Origin: Blastomyces gilchristii SLH14081
Taxonomy: Eukaryota > Ascomycota > Eurotiomycetes > Onygenales > Ajellomycetaceae
Length of the DNA stretch: 64,000 nucleotides
NCBI RefSeq assembly: GCF_000003855.2
Contig: NW_003101675.1
Span: 1,676,379-1,740,378, forward strand
Direction of reading: 5' to 3'
Part shown: piece by piece, positions 1 through 11,384 of the stretch
How the letters are laid out: every line of letters starts with the position of its first letter
Numbering within the stretch: position 1 is the first letter of the stretch
Made by a program: the position numbers and the translations under genes
The notes under the pieces: model-generated
Seen by the model: the letters and a program-made list of their open reading frames with translations, nothing else
What the model was told of the DNA's origin: nothing
Database searches by the model: none

Positions 1-8
1 CCTAAGAC

Positions 9-16
9 TATATAAA
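9..16 (+). promoter_or_regulatory. TATA box of the BYS1-like gene
   Basis: TATATAAA lies about 150 bases upstream of the ATG at 168 and is followed by a pyrimidine-rich CT stretch (24-130), a common layout of fungal core promoters and 5' leaders. The transcription start is not determined. The upstream promoter lies outside the window. Confidence 0.55.
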
Positions 17-167
17 ATGCCTCTTTCATTCTCTCTCTTCTTGATTCCCTTTCACAAATTTTCTCTTTTTATCTTCAGTTTTATACAAAGAAGTGTTTCT
101 CTCTATATTTCTTCTATCATTTTTTGTCTCGCAAGACTAGTTGAAATCACTACTTTTGAAAAGAACA

Positions 168-695
168 ATGCATCTCTCTTCTGTATTCATTGGTGCTCTC
201 ACTGCACTCATCTCTGTTGTTCATGCAGAGAGTGTGGTTGCAAAGAGAGCAGATTTGGGCAATGCTTTTGTATTTATTTATTGCAATTTCACTGTCTTTC
301 TTGATGTTGAGGCTGGCGGCGTTAGCACCCGGAGAACCCTTAACGGCAGAAATCATGATTACTACCATGAGCCATATGGAGGCGGCAGCGGCGACGGCGT
401 CAGTTTAACACTATCTCACACGGAGGGTCGGGACAGTTCCAATTCACGAACGACATTCCGCTATAAATTAAGCGACGGTAATTCGACTGTCGGGTACAGT
501 TTGGGGAATTCAGGTGGTAACCCATTTGAAGGGCATAAACTCACTCTCAAGCCCTCGGATGACCGTTGCCCCAGGATTGAATGGCCGGATGGCATCCCGA
601 CAGGCGTAAGCAGTGGCTCCTGCGGATCAGGCGCAAATTTGATCTTGACAATGTGCCCACTGGAGCGACCACGCCAAGAGTTTGAGGATGAGTAA
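168..695 (+). CDS. Small secreted protein of the BYS1 / thaumatin-like family
   Basis: Intact 175-residue ORF with TAA stop at 693-695. The ATG at 168 is chosen because a signal peptide follows directly: residues 1-20 are a short N region plus a hydrophobic core ending in VVHA, then ESVVAKR, a likely Kex2-type Lys-Arg site. The mature part starts GNAFVF and keeps features I recall for the fungal BYS1 family (named from a Blastomyces yeast-phase gene): an N-terminal Cys, a Gly-rich turn, NPFEGHKLTL, a Cys-containing DDRCPRIEWPDGIP segment, and a closing GANLILTMC. Five mature cysteines are visible. A role as extracellular or cell-wall protein, or effector, is inferred. Codon use is balanced, Trp is TGG and no RIP-type stops occur, unlike the rest of the window. 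No intron is needed. Confidence 0.85.
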   Translation: MHLSSVFIGALTALISVVHAESVVAKRADLGNAFVFIYCNFTVFLDVEAGGVSTRRTLNGRNHDYYHEPYGGGSGDGVSLTLSHTEGRDSSNSRTTFRYKLSDGNSTVGYSLGNSGGNPFEGHKLTLKPSDDRCPRIEWPDGIPTGVSSGSCGSGANLILTMCPLERPRQEFEDE

Positions 696-1551
696 AATTA
701 AAATGGTATGATGTGTCTGTCCTCTGTCTTTTTTTTCTTCATGATTTGATAAGTATTTGAGGGGTTTGATGCTAATAATTGAGAGATAAGAAAATGAAAC
801 CTTTTTGTTTCATGATTAGACATAGTCACCTGCCAACTTCTCTTAACTTTAGTTAAATTTTTCAATTTGAGATTATGAAAGAAATCATGCAATCAGTAGC
901 ATAATTTGACTCATCTTATTGAGTCATATGACATGCTAATAAGGATCAAAGCATTGTTTGAGATATTTTGTGAATGTATTTAATCATTAAAGACAAACAT
1001 GTATTGTTAATTTTCTCTTCAGTTCTTGCTAATTTTTTTCTTCATTAGCTCTCTCTCTTCCTTGTTATTTTATATATATAGAGTATGTATCTCTATTATT
1101 GCAACATTCAATAGAGTCTTAAATGTTATGAATTTATTTAAATACTTGATAATTACAGTTGTAGTAATCTCTCTTACATTTTAATTAGTGCTAGTTCTAA
1201 ATATGCTAGTTAATCTTTATTATCTGATAGAGAGACATAATTAATGTAATACAATTAGTGAGACAATCAAGCTTTATCTCAGAAGTACTGTTAATAATTT
1301 CTCATACATTTGATACAGATTCACTATCTCATATTTTCTATAACTTCAGTATATATAGCAACTTAACTTTTCTGTTTATTATCAAATTTCCCTGTCATCT
1401 TCTCAAGCTTATGTCTGCTTTTAGTATAATAGAAAGAGAGTGAAAGAGAATAAAGATAAAGCTTCAAGATCAAGATCTATTTGTACTATATGTAATATTA
1501 TTTCTCTCTCTCTGAAGAGCTGATGTTAACAGAAGTTTCATTAATTAATTA
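696..1551. other. AT-rich intergenic region, no gene recognised
   Basis: About 855 bases of AT-rich sequence after the BYS1-like gene, expected to hold its 3' UTR. The small ORFs (698-892 minus, 1258-1443 plus) have no recognisable domain and biased composition. No repeat unit shared with the rest of the window was noticed. Confidence 0.5.
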
Positions 1552-1971
1552 TTAGAGGGATTCTGCAGCGCCAAGTCGCATGAAATATTTAGTACAGATG
1601 GTCTTTCTATACTGCGTATAGGCACAGATGCCACGATTCAGCGCTGCCGTGACATAGGCCTGGTAAATATGATATTCATCTAATTGACAACCTCTTGTCC
1701 GCCGGGTAATGAATATAATAAATCCGTCACTATAAGAAGCAGCTGCAGCTGGTATTGTCACTGCTGCTGCCAACTGCCACGGCCGCAGTTGTCTTGAACT
1801 CAAATAATAATAATACAAAGTGGGGTTTTTCATATTGATATTAGCCGCCCGTTTCATACACTCATTTTGTTTTGAATCTTGACAATATAAGGGCTTGATG
1901 GCATAAATGATGATGATATGAGAATTGTGAGTGCAAATTAGAATATAGATAATATGAATAGAGAAAGGCAT
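1552..1971 (-). CDS. Hypothetical protein, possibly secreted and Cys-containing
   Basis: Open frame of 139 codons on the minus strand, ATG at 1971-1969, stop at 1552-1554. The first about 28 residues are hydrophobic (runs of I, Y, L) and could be a signal peptide or anchor. Later residues include cysteines at YCQDSKQNEC, RGCQL and GICAYTQYRKTIC, suggesting paired cysteines. The frame is locally GC-richer than its surroundings and has CpG-containing codons, so it has escaped the decay seen in the transposons. I do not recognise the family. It may be an exon of a larger gene or a chance frame. Confidence 0.4.
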   Translation of the reverse strand: MPFSIHIIYILICTHNSHIIIIYAIKPLYCQDSKQNECMKRAANINMKNPTLYYYYLSSRQLRPWQLAAAVTIPAAAASYSDGFIIFITRRTRGCQLDEYHIYQAYVTAALNRGICAYTQYRKTICTKYFMRLGAAESL

Positions 1972-2172
1972 AGATGAAGTTGTTAATCAATCTGTCTTAT
2001 AAGAATATAAGATAGAAAGCGCCAATTACTATAACTAGTTAATACGAGAGGCTGTACGGCACTAATTACAGGCGGATACTACATATGAATGTGTCCGGAA
2101 ACATCGCATGTATGAATTCACTATAGTGGCATTAATTAATTTACACAATGTTAAACTGTGTTAGTAATTACT

Positions 2173-2370
2173 ACACCTACTCTAATCACATGTCACTCAA
2201 CTTTCTTAGAGAATAACATTGTTATGTGTGTGTGTAATCTATCTACGCGTAGGTTGAGTGGCACGTTACTAAGATAGGTCTTGAAGAATAACATTGTTGT
2301 GTGTGTGTGTGTAATCTATCTACGCGAGTTACACTAAATAGGTTGAGTCGCATGTAACTAAGGTAGGTGT
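2173..2370. repeat. MITE-like inverted repeat with an internal tandem duplication
   Basis: About 30 bases at 2173-2203 (ACACCTACTCTAATCACATG and on) are matched imperfectly in reverse complement at 2341-2370. Inside, a unit of about 75-85 bases is repeated twice: each has GAATAACATTGTT, a (TG)n run, then TAATCTATCTACGCG and an AGGTTGAGT segment. A third copy of the terminal motif at 2252-2280 ends the first unit. No convincing target duplication was found. A small non-autonomous DNA transposon is the likely reading. Confidence 0.4.
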
Positions 2371-2373
2371 TGA

Positions 2374-2796
2374 TGTAGACTACTGAGGCAAAAGAGCTCA
2401 ATCATCACCAGCGCACTGCTGGTAGAAGAGCCGATCAACTCAGAACTCTTAACACTCTCTCTCAGACCAGCTATTACAGAGTACTTCTCTCAGTGACTTC
2501 TCTCAGTGACTTCTCTTAGTGGCTTCTCTTAGTGAACTCACTTCTAGAGCTTATTCTTTTAAAAGCTCACTTCTAGAGCACACTTCTGAAATGTCTCTTG
2601 ACACTGTTTTAAATGTCTGAGATATTTATTTGAGATTTATATTCTTAAGTTTATTCTGAGATCAAACTCAGGTATATTGACCACAGCAGGGCTTATACTT
2701 AACAGTCTTATAATCTGTAGACTACTGAGATAAAAGAGCTCAATTATCACTAGCGCACTGCTGATAGAAGAGCTGATCAACCCGGAACTCTTAATA
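2374..2796. mobile_element. TRIM-like element (miniature LTR retrotransposon)
   Basis: Two 81-bp direct repeats, 2374-2454 and 2716-2796, begin TGTAGACTACTGAG and end CTCTTAACA / CTCTTAATA. They flank 261 bases with no ORF. The whole 423-bp unit is bounded by GTTGA (2369-2373) and GTTAA (2797-2801), a 5-bp target duplication with one G-to-A difference. TG...CA-like ends, short direct terminal repeats, a non-coding interior and a 5-bp duplication match terminal-repeat retrotransposons in miniature. Differences between the repeats are mostly C/T and G/A, so the right copy looks more decayed. Confidence 0.65.
2483..2534 (+). repeat. 13-bp tandem repeat, four copies, inside the TRIM
   Basis: Four consecutive 13-base units close to ACTTCTCTCAGTG, the last two reading CTCTTAGTG. 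It lies in the non-coding interior of the TRIM-like element. Confidence 0.7.
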
Positions 2797-2809
2797 GTTA
2801 ATAATTACT

Positions 2810-3062
2810 TGTAGCGTCCGCCTCAGTGGCGTTGCCATGGCGACCGCTCCGCCTACACGTGATCTCGAATATAATATATATATAGCTAGCTCTTCTCATA
2901 TAAATACAACAGATTAATTATCTCACAGATTATAATCTGAATAGCATGTTTTTATAAAGAATTACATTATTTTTATTTTTATTCTTACTTCTGTTTAAAA
3001 ACACCTGTGTAAGTATTGAATGTGTTTATCTTAAATAGAAGAATTCTTTTATTACATTTACT
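2810..3062. other. GC-rich segment then AT-rich spacer, possible LTR remnant
   Basis: Positions 2810-2866 start TGTAGCGTCCGCC and hold many CpG and CpC steps (GGCGTTGCCATGGCGACCGC), unlike the surrounding sequence. A TATATATATA run follows at 2874-2884. The TG start plus TATA resembles an LTR promoter, but no partner LTR or clear 3' boundary is visible in the window. Confidence 0.3.
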
Positions 3063-3117
3063 TTGCATGTTTTACAAGTATTAAATACTGACTTATACTT
3101 GCTTTACTGCTTACGCA

Positions 3118-3790
3118 GCTCTTTCTATCACTTTTACTCTCTATCTTTACTCTTCTCTTATCATCTCTTTCACTTCTTTCACTCTCTATTTTCTCTATTA
3201 TTATCACTATCTCTACTGCTCTATAGATCTCTTTATTACTTTCACTCTCTATTTCTACTCTCTTTTTATTATCTTTATTATCTCTTTTATCTTTTAATCT
3301 CTCTGTTATTATTATTATCTCTATTACTCTGTAATTTCTCTTTATTACTTTCACTTTCTATTTCTACTCTTTTATTATCTCTTTTATTCTCTATCTTTTC
3401 TATTGTATAACTGTCTCTATTACTTTTTTTATCTCTATTATCTCTTTCATCTTCTAATTTCTCTGCTATTATTATTAACTTTATTACTTTGTAATCTCTC
3501 TCTATCACTTCTATTCTTTATTATCTCTTTCCCTTTCTATCTTTTCTGGTATTATTACTGGCTCTACTACTCTGTAATTTCTCTTTATTGCTTTCTTGTC
3601 TGTCTTTACTCTCGTGGTATGTGTTTGATCTCTGGCTCTCTATTATTATTACTATCTCTATTATCTAGTAATTCTCTTTATCACTTTCACTCTCTCTATT
3701 TTCACTTACTTTTATTATCTCTTTTATATCTTTCACTCTTTATTCTTTTTATTATTATTATTACCTCTACTTCTTCTACTACTCTCTTTT
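3118..3790. repeat. Pyrimidine-rich low-complexity tract
   Basis: About 670 bases of degenerate CTCTATTATTATCTCTTTTACTCT-like sequence on the plus strand, without a strict unit. The apparent ORFs on both strands (poly Leu/Ser/Tyr or Glu/Lys/Arg) follow from this composition. A tract of complementary (purine-rich) composition lies on the other side of the LINE at 11640-12190. Confidence 0.75.
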
Positions 3791-3805
3791 ACTCTGTATT
3801 ATATC

Positions 3806-5487
3806 AACAATCATTCACTATATTGCTCCACCACGAACTCGCTCGATTTTTCGAATAAGAACCCGCCGATAGGTCCATCGAAAAGCCCTCGATCATACGA
3901 GCATTTTGACCCCATCGCCGACCGCATACCCCGTGTGGTGGTGGAGTTATCCAGCCAAACGTGAACCAGACGTCGTTCGAAACTCCTGTGTGGGATTATC
4001 CCCCATTCTCCCCTACCACACCACAACCCCGGGCCAAATTACCATACAAATTGTAAGGTGAAGAGACCTAGCCATATGCACCAATCTTCTCGATTTTGGA
4101 AGATCCCCGATCTGTAGTTGTGGAGATATCTGAGGAGTGACCTCCGCGAAAACCCTGTCCATCTTTGATGTTCCAAAACACCAACGCCAAGTCCCACTCT
4201 CGTACCGCCCTTCCTAACCTGGCCCATCCCCAGCAGAAAAATACAAAAAGATACCTCGGTGATAATATCAAGCACATAACCAACAGCCACTTCTGAAGTG
4301 CAATCTCCGCAGTCTGTCTTCAGTGTATCTAGACATCAATGCCAAGTCTCACCCTCATACCACTTCTCTCAATCTGGCCCATCCCTGACAGAAAAGTACA
4401 AAAAGATACCTCAGCAACTGTACTCAATACATAATTGGCAGACATGACAACTATAAAATCAGTATACTTCAAGGTCTGACTGAGCCTTTGATCCCTGCAT
4501 AGTGAGATATATTAAATCTAGTTTTAATATCTCAATATTCAATAGATTCTGCAAGAGATTGAGAACAGCAACACTAGATTTCTATTGAATTTGAGAATTA
4601 ACTCTATATTAATATAATCATTGATAAAGTCTTCTATTTTGAGATATAAATAATCAGTTCCTCTACATTCTGCTGATAATATTTATATTATTATATAGAA
4701 ACAGACTTATATTCTCTATAATATCAAGACTCTGAAGAGGGAAAGTCTTGATAGAGAGTATATAGTAGTGTATATCTTAGCAGTTTCTATCTCATTCTTC
4801 TGCAGCAGTTAATGCAAAAAAAAAAAGATCTTAGAAATAGTTTTTTACTTCTCTTGAAAAAGTAAGATGTTTTTCTCTGAGTTTTATACAATATTCTTAC
4901 AAAGAATTAAAAGCAGAGTTATTTTCTGTCATAATTTCATATTCTTTTAAGTAAGAATTACTTTTTCAGTGACTGAAGAGCTTTCATTAATACTTAATTC
5001 TTTTTTACACTCTTTATTAACTGATTTGAGTTGCACACTTGTTGTGTGAGAAGAATTGAATAATTTAGAATAAAATTGAATAGTTTTAATCAATTTCTCT
5101 GCAAAAAATTGATTTATTTTTTGTCAGTTTTTCTCTCAAAAACTGTCATATCATCTAATTTATTGTCAATTGATATCATACTTTTTCACACTGTATTCTA
5201 AGAAAGAGATTGTAAAGATTTTATTAATTTATCTTAAAAATTAATTTTAGTTTATTAGATTCTCTTCAAAAATCTAACCTAGTTACTGAACTAGTGTGAA
5301 AAAAAATCAGATGTTTTATATACAAAAGTCTGTTATTCTTCTTTTGAAATAGTCTGACCAACTTTTCAATTGAAAACAGACTTAGAAATCTCTTAATTGA
5401 AACAGTCTGATCAACTTTTCAATTCAAAAGAGTTTAATAAATATCTCAATTGAATTAGTCTGATCAACTTTTCATTGAGTAAGAACA
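3806..5487 (+). promoter_or_regulatory. 5' UTR / presumed internal promoter of LINE copy 1
   Basis: The first about 450 bases are GC-rich with many CpG and CpC steps (CCACCACGAACTCGCTCG and on) and match the start of LINE copy 3 at 17446-17690. The rest grades into AT-rich sequence. LINEs need an internal promoter at their 5' end, so this is where it would be, but no promoter motif is proven. A short motif, GTCTGATCAACTTTTCAATT and variants, repeats about four times just before the ORF1 ATG (5350-5480). Confidence 0.6.
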
Positions 5488-7113
5488 ATGAGCTCAAAAG
5501 TACACTCAGTTGATGTGAAAAAGAATGCTTTCTCAAATACTATTCCTGAGATTGAAATTCTGAAGAGAAGAAAGAAAGAAGAAATAGAGAAACAACAAGT
5601 TCTTGAAATACAGAAACTTGAGAAAGTAAGTAAAATTCTTGGAAAGCAGTGTCTGAGTGAGATGAATGAAGAAGTTCTGTTAATTCTTCATACTCAGACT
5701 AGACAACTTCAGGAAGTGATCAAGTTCAAACTTGGAATTTCAAACACAGTTCAAAAAACTTTGAAAATTCCTAATACAATCACTGACTCTTCAGTTTGCT
5801 CTTCTTTCTTTTCTACTTCTTCTTCTTCTTCTTCTTCTTCTTTAAATCAGAAGAAAATATATACTCAAGCAGCTGAATCTGCTGTCTCTAAACCTGCTAT
5901 CTCTAAATCTGCTATCTCAAAACCAGCTCAAAATTCTGAGAAAACTGAGAAGACTACTGCTCATACTTCTATTGATAGAAGAGTGAAGAAAAAAATGCAA
6001 AAAGAGAAAAATCTTCAAATCTTCAGAAATAGAAGACTTATTCTCAAAGTCTCAAATCAGGACATATTGCAGAGAAACAAGCTAGACTCAAACCTCATTT
6101 TCAGAATTAGAAATGAAATCAATCAGCAGTTCTTTTCTCAGTTAATAACTGATATTGAAGTTTAAAAACCAGTTATAGCTTCAATTGAGCTATTCTTCTT
6201 TGAAAACTTCATCATTCTAACCACAATGCCTGAATTCAGTGCAGAATTCCTTATTCAGAATGAGAATCTCTGAAAGTCAGCAGTAGAATCTCTGTTAAAC
6301 ATAATAATTCTATCTGAGAGAGATGAAAAGTGAGATAAATTCATTCTTTATAATATCCCAGTTGAAATCTTTGACTGTGAGGAAGGAATGCTACTTCTCA
6401 AAAATGAATTGAAAGAATACAATTCTATTCAACTGAGAAAAGAGCCTGTATGACTTAATTCAATTGAGTTCAGACAGAGTAGAAGAAATGCCTCTGTTCT
6501 AGTGTATACAAAGACACTTGAATAATCAAGAATCTCTGAAGTAAGAGTAGCAGATTTGAAAATGAGAGTTCATGAATACAAAGACTCAAGAATGAATCTC
6601 AAAGCTCAAACACAGTGTTCAAACTGTCAAAGATATGAATACTTTGTAATCTCTTATTTCAGAGACTCAAAATGTGCATTCTGTGCTAGAGATCACAAAA
6701 CTAGTGAGCATAAATGTGAAACATGCTTAAAAAGAGGTGAAATATGTCAACATACTCTGCTTAAGTGCTTCAATTGCAAAGAAAAACATGCATCTAGCTC
6801 AAAAGAATGTGTATTTACTTCAAGAACTCAGAAAAACTGGAGAAAAGATGAAGCTCAAAGTGAATCTAAAACTGAAGAGAAAAGTCAAGCTAGTAAATCT
6901 ACAACTGCAAGCTCAAAAAGAAGAAATTCTCAACTATCTAGATCTTCAAACTTCAACTCTTCAGCTAAGTGTAAACAGAATTTGAATCCTCAAACTTCTG
7001 TTAATATTAGAGAAATGAGAAATGACTCTGGTAATAAACTAGATATAATGCAAGCAGTTGAAATTCCTGCTTTTTCAAATAGTTATAATCTACTATCTGA
7101 TGATAGAAATTAG
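5488..7113 (+). pseudogene. LINE copy 1 ORF1, Gag-like nucleic-acid-binding protein (broken)
   Basis: ATG at 5488. The first 225 codons are open to a TAA at 6163-6165. The same frame then continues to 7113 with TGA at positions that read as Trp (for example NLWKS near 6271). The N-terminal part is charged and coiled-coil-like with a Ser run (about residues 110-125). The C-terminal part (6613-6810) has Cys/His clusters CSNC, CAFCARDHKTSEHKC, CLKRGEIC, CFNCKEKHASSSKEC, that is, CCHC zinc knuckles as in LINE ORF1 RNA-binding proteins. Then comes a Ser/Lys-rich tail. The stop at 6163 is shared with copy 3, so it may be an old mutation or a real ORF end. Confidence 0.8.
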
Positions 7114-7142
7114 ATTCTACTCTATCTCTACTCTCTCTTAGT

Positions 7143-10100
7143 ATGGATATACAACAAAAACAACAAAAAAAGTTTAAAAGCTCTTCAAAAATCACATTTA
7201 TTTAAAATAATGTGAATAGAAACTCAAATTGTATTTATTCTTATCTTCAGATTGCATTTGAACAAAAAGTTGACTTTGTACTTCTTCAAGAACCAAACTC
7301 TGATACTGAGTAAAAGTACATCATTTCTCATTCAAGCTATTACTGCTTTCTTTCTGAAAAATCTGAGATAAAATCAAGAGTAGTGATCTATGAGAGAAAA
7401 AGATCAAGATATTAATTTAATTTGAGATTTGATATCATATCTGACTCTGATATTCTAGTGAGTGATATTATAGATAAAGAGAATGAGTTTGATACTATTC
7501 AACTTATAAATATCTATAATAAAAAGTCATTGAAAGAAAACAACAATATCTGAACAATTGATAGAGAATTTTTGAATATAACTCTCTTAAAAAACTCTAT
7601 AATTGCAGGAGACTTCAATGCACATCATTCCTGATGAAACTCAGAGTGTATAAGAGCAGTAAGAGCAGATAAACTGGTTGAATGAACTTTTGAACATTCA
7701 ATAGATTTAGTTAACAAGTCTGATCAACAAACATTCTTTAGAAAAGGTATGAAATAAAAATCTATTATAGATTTAACTTTCATGTCATAAAATCTAATTG
7801 AAAAAAGACTTATAAACTGGTTTATTGATTCAAATGAAACCTCAGAATCAGATCATGAGATCATTCAATTTGATATTGAACTGAGTGAAAAACAAAGAAG
7901 TGAAAATCCTCTTCTCTCTAATCAGTATAACTTTGAAAAAGCTGATTGAAAAGCAGTTGAAGAAAGAGTAAAACAGCTGAAATCTGAAAGACAGAGTGAG
8001 CTTTATTGAAATCAAAGTCAAGATATCTCAAATGAAATGCTTGAGAATAGAGTAAAGCTGATTACATCTATTCTTCTAACAAGTATTGAAGAAAATATTT
8101 CAAAGAAAAAGTCTTCTGAGTTTTCCAAATCTTGATGAAATGAGAATATCACTTCTAAAAGAAAGCAATTAGTCACTGCTAAGAGAGAGTGAAAGAATAA
8201 CTTAATATCTGATGAAGAGTTCAAAGCTATTTGAAATGAATATTTTTCAGATATTAAAAAAGTCAAAACAGATTACTGAAACAAATTTCTTGAAGAAGCA
8301 CAAGGAAAAGAAGTTTTTAAAGCCTTCAACTATACTAAAACAAGAAGTGTAGTAATGCTTTCAACCTTAGAATATGAATTTCAGAATGAATTATATACAG
8401 CAAACTCTTTTGAGGAAAAATGTCAAGCTTTTATAAGAATTCTCTTTCAAAACTCATCACATTTAGAAGAGGAGAATATGTCATTTCATGAATATATTGA
8501 TGAAAATAACTGGGAATGGCCTGAGCTTACAGGTGATGAACTAGAGTCAGCAATATTCTCAAGTTTAATTAAAACTGCTGCAGGGCCTGATTCAATTAAT
8601 CATTTAATTATTCAAAACATATATTCCTACTTGAAGAATGAATATTTTGAGCTCTTTTTCAATCTCTTAAGAAATGATTATCATTCTGAATGCTGGAGAG
8701 AAGCTACTGGAGTAATCCTTGCAAAACCTAATAGAAAAGCTTCAGTTTCTAAGTCATATAGAGTAATATCTCTGTTGAACTGTTTAGAAAAAGTTCTAGA
8801 AAAGATAATAGCTACTAGATTATCTTTTATAAGCTCTATTAGTGATTCTCTTCTATTTAATGAACAAATGAGAGATAGAAAACAATGTTCTGCAATTGAC
8901 ACTGTTCTCTCAGTTATTCATGATATTCAAGTAGCAAAGTATAAAGGCCTGATCTTAACTGCAGTTTTTATTGACATAAAAGATGCATTTGATCATGTTT
9001 CAAAGTCTAAGATGATTCAAACTTTGAAGATGTTAAAACTATCACTTTCTCTAATAAAATGAGTTGATTGTTTCATGTCTAAAAGAATTATACAACTATT
9101 CTTTGATGAAAGAAAACAAGATAAAACTGAGATAAAAATAGAAGTATTACAAGAATCTTCAATCTCACCTGTTTTATTTGCAATATACACTGCATATTTA
9201 TTCAAGAATAGAGAGATGAAAATAGTGAGATCTTCAAGTTATGTAGATGATATTAGTCTACTCTACAGTTCAAAGACAATTGAAGAGAATTTAGAAGTGA
9301 TTGAGAAAGCAGTAAAGAAAATCTTTGTTAGAGCAGATATCAATCTAATTCAATTTAATATGAATAAAACTGAGGTAATTCACTTTTTTTTCAGATTTAA
9401 TAAGAAAGAATTAAGTCTAACTCTTCTGAATAAAGAGATTAAACCCAGTTTGAATGTCAAATGACTAGAAGTATGGTTAAACTCCAAGATGAATTTTAAA
9501 TATCATATTCAACAAAGAATCATCAAGGCAGAGAGACTACTGAATAGTATAATCAGACTATTAAATACTGAGAGAGATCTATCTTTTCAGGCTATGAGAC
9601 AGTTATACATAGCCTGTATTACCTCAGTAGCTGATTATGAAGTTTAAGTTTGATGAAACAATCAAGATAGCTTCACTGAACTGTTTCAAAGTCTACAAAA
9701 CAGCACTTTGAGAAGAATTCTGAGAGTATTCAAATCATCTCCTATTAAAGCAATGAAAATTGAAGCCTCAATTTCATCTCCTGCTATTCAATTTGAAAAG
9801 GCCTGTATAAACTATGCTCTGAGAGTCATAAAGATGAGCTCAAATCATATAATCAGAGAAAGAGTCTCTTCTTCATTTCCATCAGTTAACTCAGGAAATG
9901 AACTGGATTGAAATAGATTTCTTGATTAAAATGAGAATAATGCTTTAAAGAAAATGCCCTCTGAACTGTATAGACTATGTTCACTTATTAAGAATCAATT
10001 TTCTTCATTAAATGTTGAGAAAATTGATCATGAGAAGATATCTCTCTGAAGAGAAAAGCTGGAATCTCTCATAGACTTATAAATAAGTAAACTATCTAAA

Positions 10101-11093
10101 GAGAGAGAATATGAACAGCATTTGAAAAAGATCTATACAATCAATATAAAAGATTCTATTCTGATTTACTCAGATGGCTCAAAAAATGAGAATTTGAATA
10201 GATTAGATGTAGGCATTGCTTATACTGAAGATAATATCAATTTTATCTCAGATTTCTGGAATTTAGGCTGTGAATCTGAAGTCTTTGATGCTGAACTATT
10301 TACAATAGTGAAAGCTTTCAAACTCATTGAAATAAAATCTCATAAAAGAGGAAATAGTTTGAAAGAGGCATGGATATTCTCTGATAGTCAAGCTGCTTTA
10401 AAAAGACTTAGAAATAGTCAGATTTATAATGATCAAATGAATCTTGATCTGATTTTAAACTCTGTTTTGAAGATTCAAAAGAGAAGAACACCTAAACTGA
10501 GAATTCACCTGCATTGAGTTCCTGCTCATATGAATATTCATGGCAATGAATTGGCTGATTCAGCTGCAAAAAAGGGTTCAGAATTAAGCAGATCTATTCA
10601 AAAAACAGTGTCCTGGTCTTTCATAAAGAGAAAGATAAAAGAATCTTGTTTAAATAAGTGAAATGAAAGCTGGCAGAAACAAAAGAAGAGCATACATTAT
10701 TCAAGATTTGAGACAGAACCAAAGTGGAAATCTTGTTCAATTAAATGCAAAAAGAAAATATTCTCATTCATAATTCAGCTAAAACTAGGACATGGTTATT
10801 TCAAATCCTATATACAAAGATTTGATGATAGATTTAATTCAACAGAGTGCTCATTCTGCAATACAAATGAGAATCCTGAGCATATTGTAATGCATTGTGC
10901 ATTATACAATAGTCTCAGAGTCAGATTAAAGAAGAAGTATGATTTAAATCAATTAAATATGAGGTTCTTATTCTCAACTGAGACAGGACTTAAATACTTA
11001 ATAGACTTTCTATCAGAAACTCAAGCAGCTACAAGAAAATGGCTCAACTCAGAAGTATCTGAATATGAAGAGGTGGAAATTGATTAGATATAG
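7143..11093 (+). pseudogene. LINE copy 1 ORF2: endonuclease - reverse transcriptase - RNase H (broken)
   Basis: About 1316 codons from ATG 7143, with many TGA and some TAA stops. Domains in order: APE-type endonuclease (VDFVLLQEP near 7270, IIAGDFNAHH near 7600, SDHEI near 7850); reverse transcriptase (AAGPDSINHLII near 8577, FIDIKDAFDHVSKSK near 8970, intact catalytic YVDD at 9240-9251); RNase H (ILIYSDGS near 10160, FDAELFT near 10285, FSDSQAAL near 10378, a VPAHMNIHGNELAD block whose preceding Trp is TGA at 10515-10517); C-terminal Cys/His knuckle CSFCNTNENPEHIVMHC near 10850. It is broken, yet the RT core alone stays open for 235 codons (8355-9062). The TAG at 11085 is CAG in copy 2, so the original stop was probably 11091-11093. 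Confidence 0.88.
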
Positions 11094-11384
11094 TCTGTTA
11101 AAACAGCTATACACTTTCTTTTAATAATTTTATTTTGTTATAGTCTCTCTTTCCTGTGCTTGTTTCTTTCTGTTCTTTTCTATCTATCTATTTAATGTGT
11201 CTATCTTTAAGACTATGTTCTCTTTTCCTTTGTCATGATATTTTCAAATAGTTTCAAAGTATTAATAGGTGTTGAAATACTGCAATTTGTAAACAGTTTT
11301 TATATTCTGGGCTGGAATTTTCTGATTTTGTATATCTGAAATTGATAAGTGTATAATAGTTGACTCTATAGATATAGGAAAAAG

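Noticed and set aside
3058..3858. Long ORFs rich in Leu/Ser/Tyr (plus) and Glu/Lys/Arg (minus)
   Set aside because: Products of the low-complexity CT/GA tract on both strands, with no domain.
3811..4290. Minus-strand ORFs in the GC-rich 5' UTR of the LINE
   Set aside because: The region is the 5' UTR shared with LINE copy 3; the ORFs are not kept as a frame there and have no recognised domain.
5488..11093. Reassignment of TGA to Trp (alternative genetic code)
   Set aside because: TGA at Trp positions is frequent, but the intact gene at 168-695 uses TGG for Trp, TAA/TAG also replace Gln codons, and neighbouring Pro codons show the same C-to-T change. Mutation explains it.
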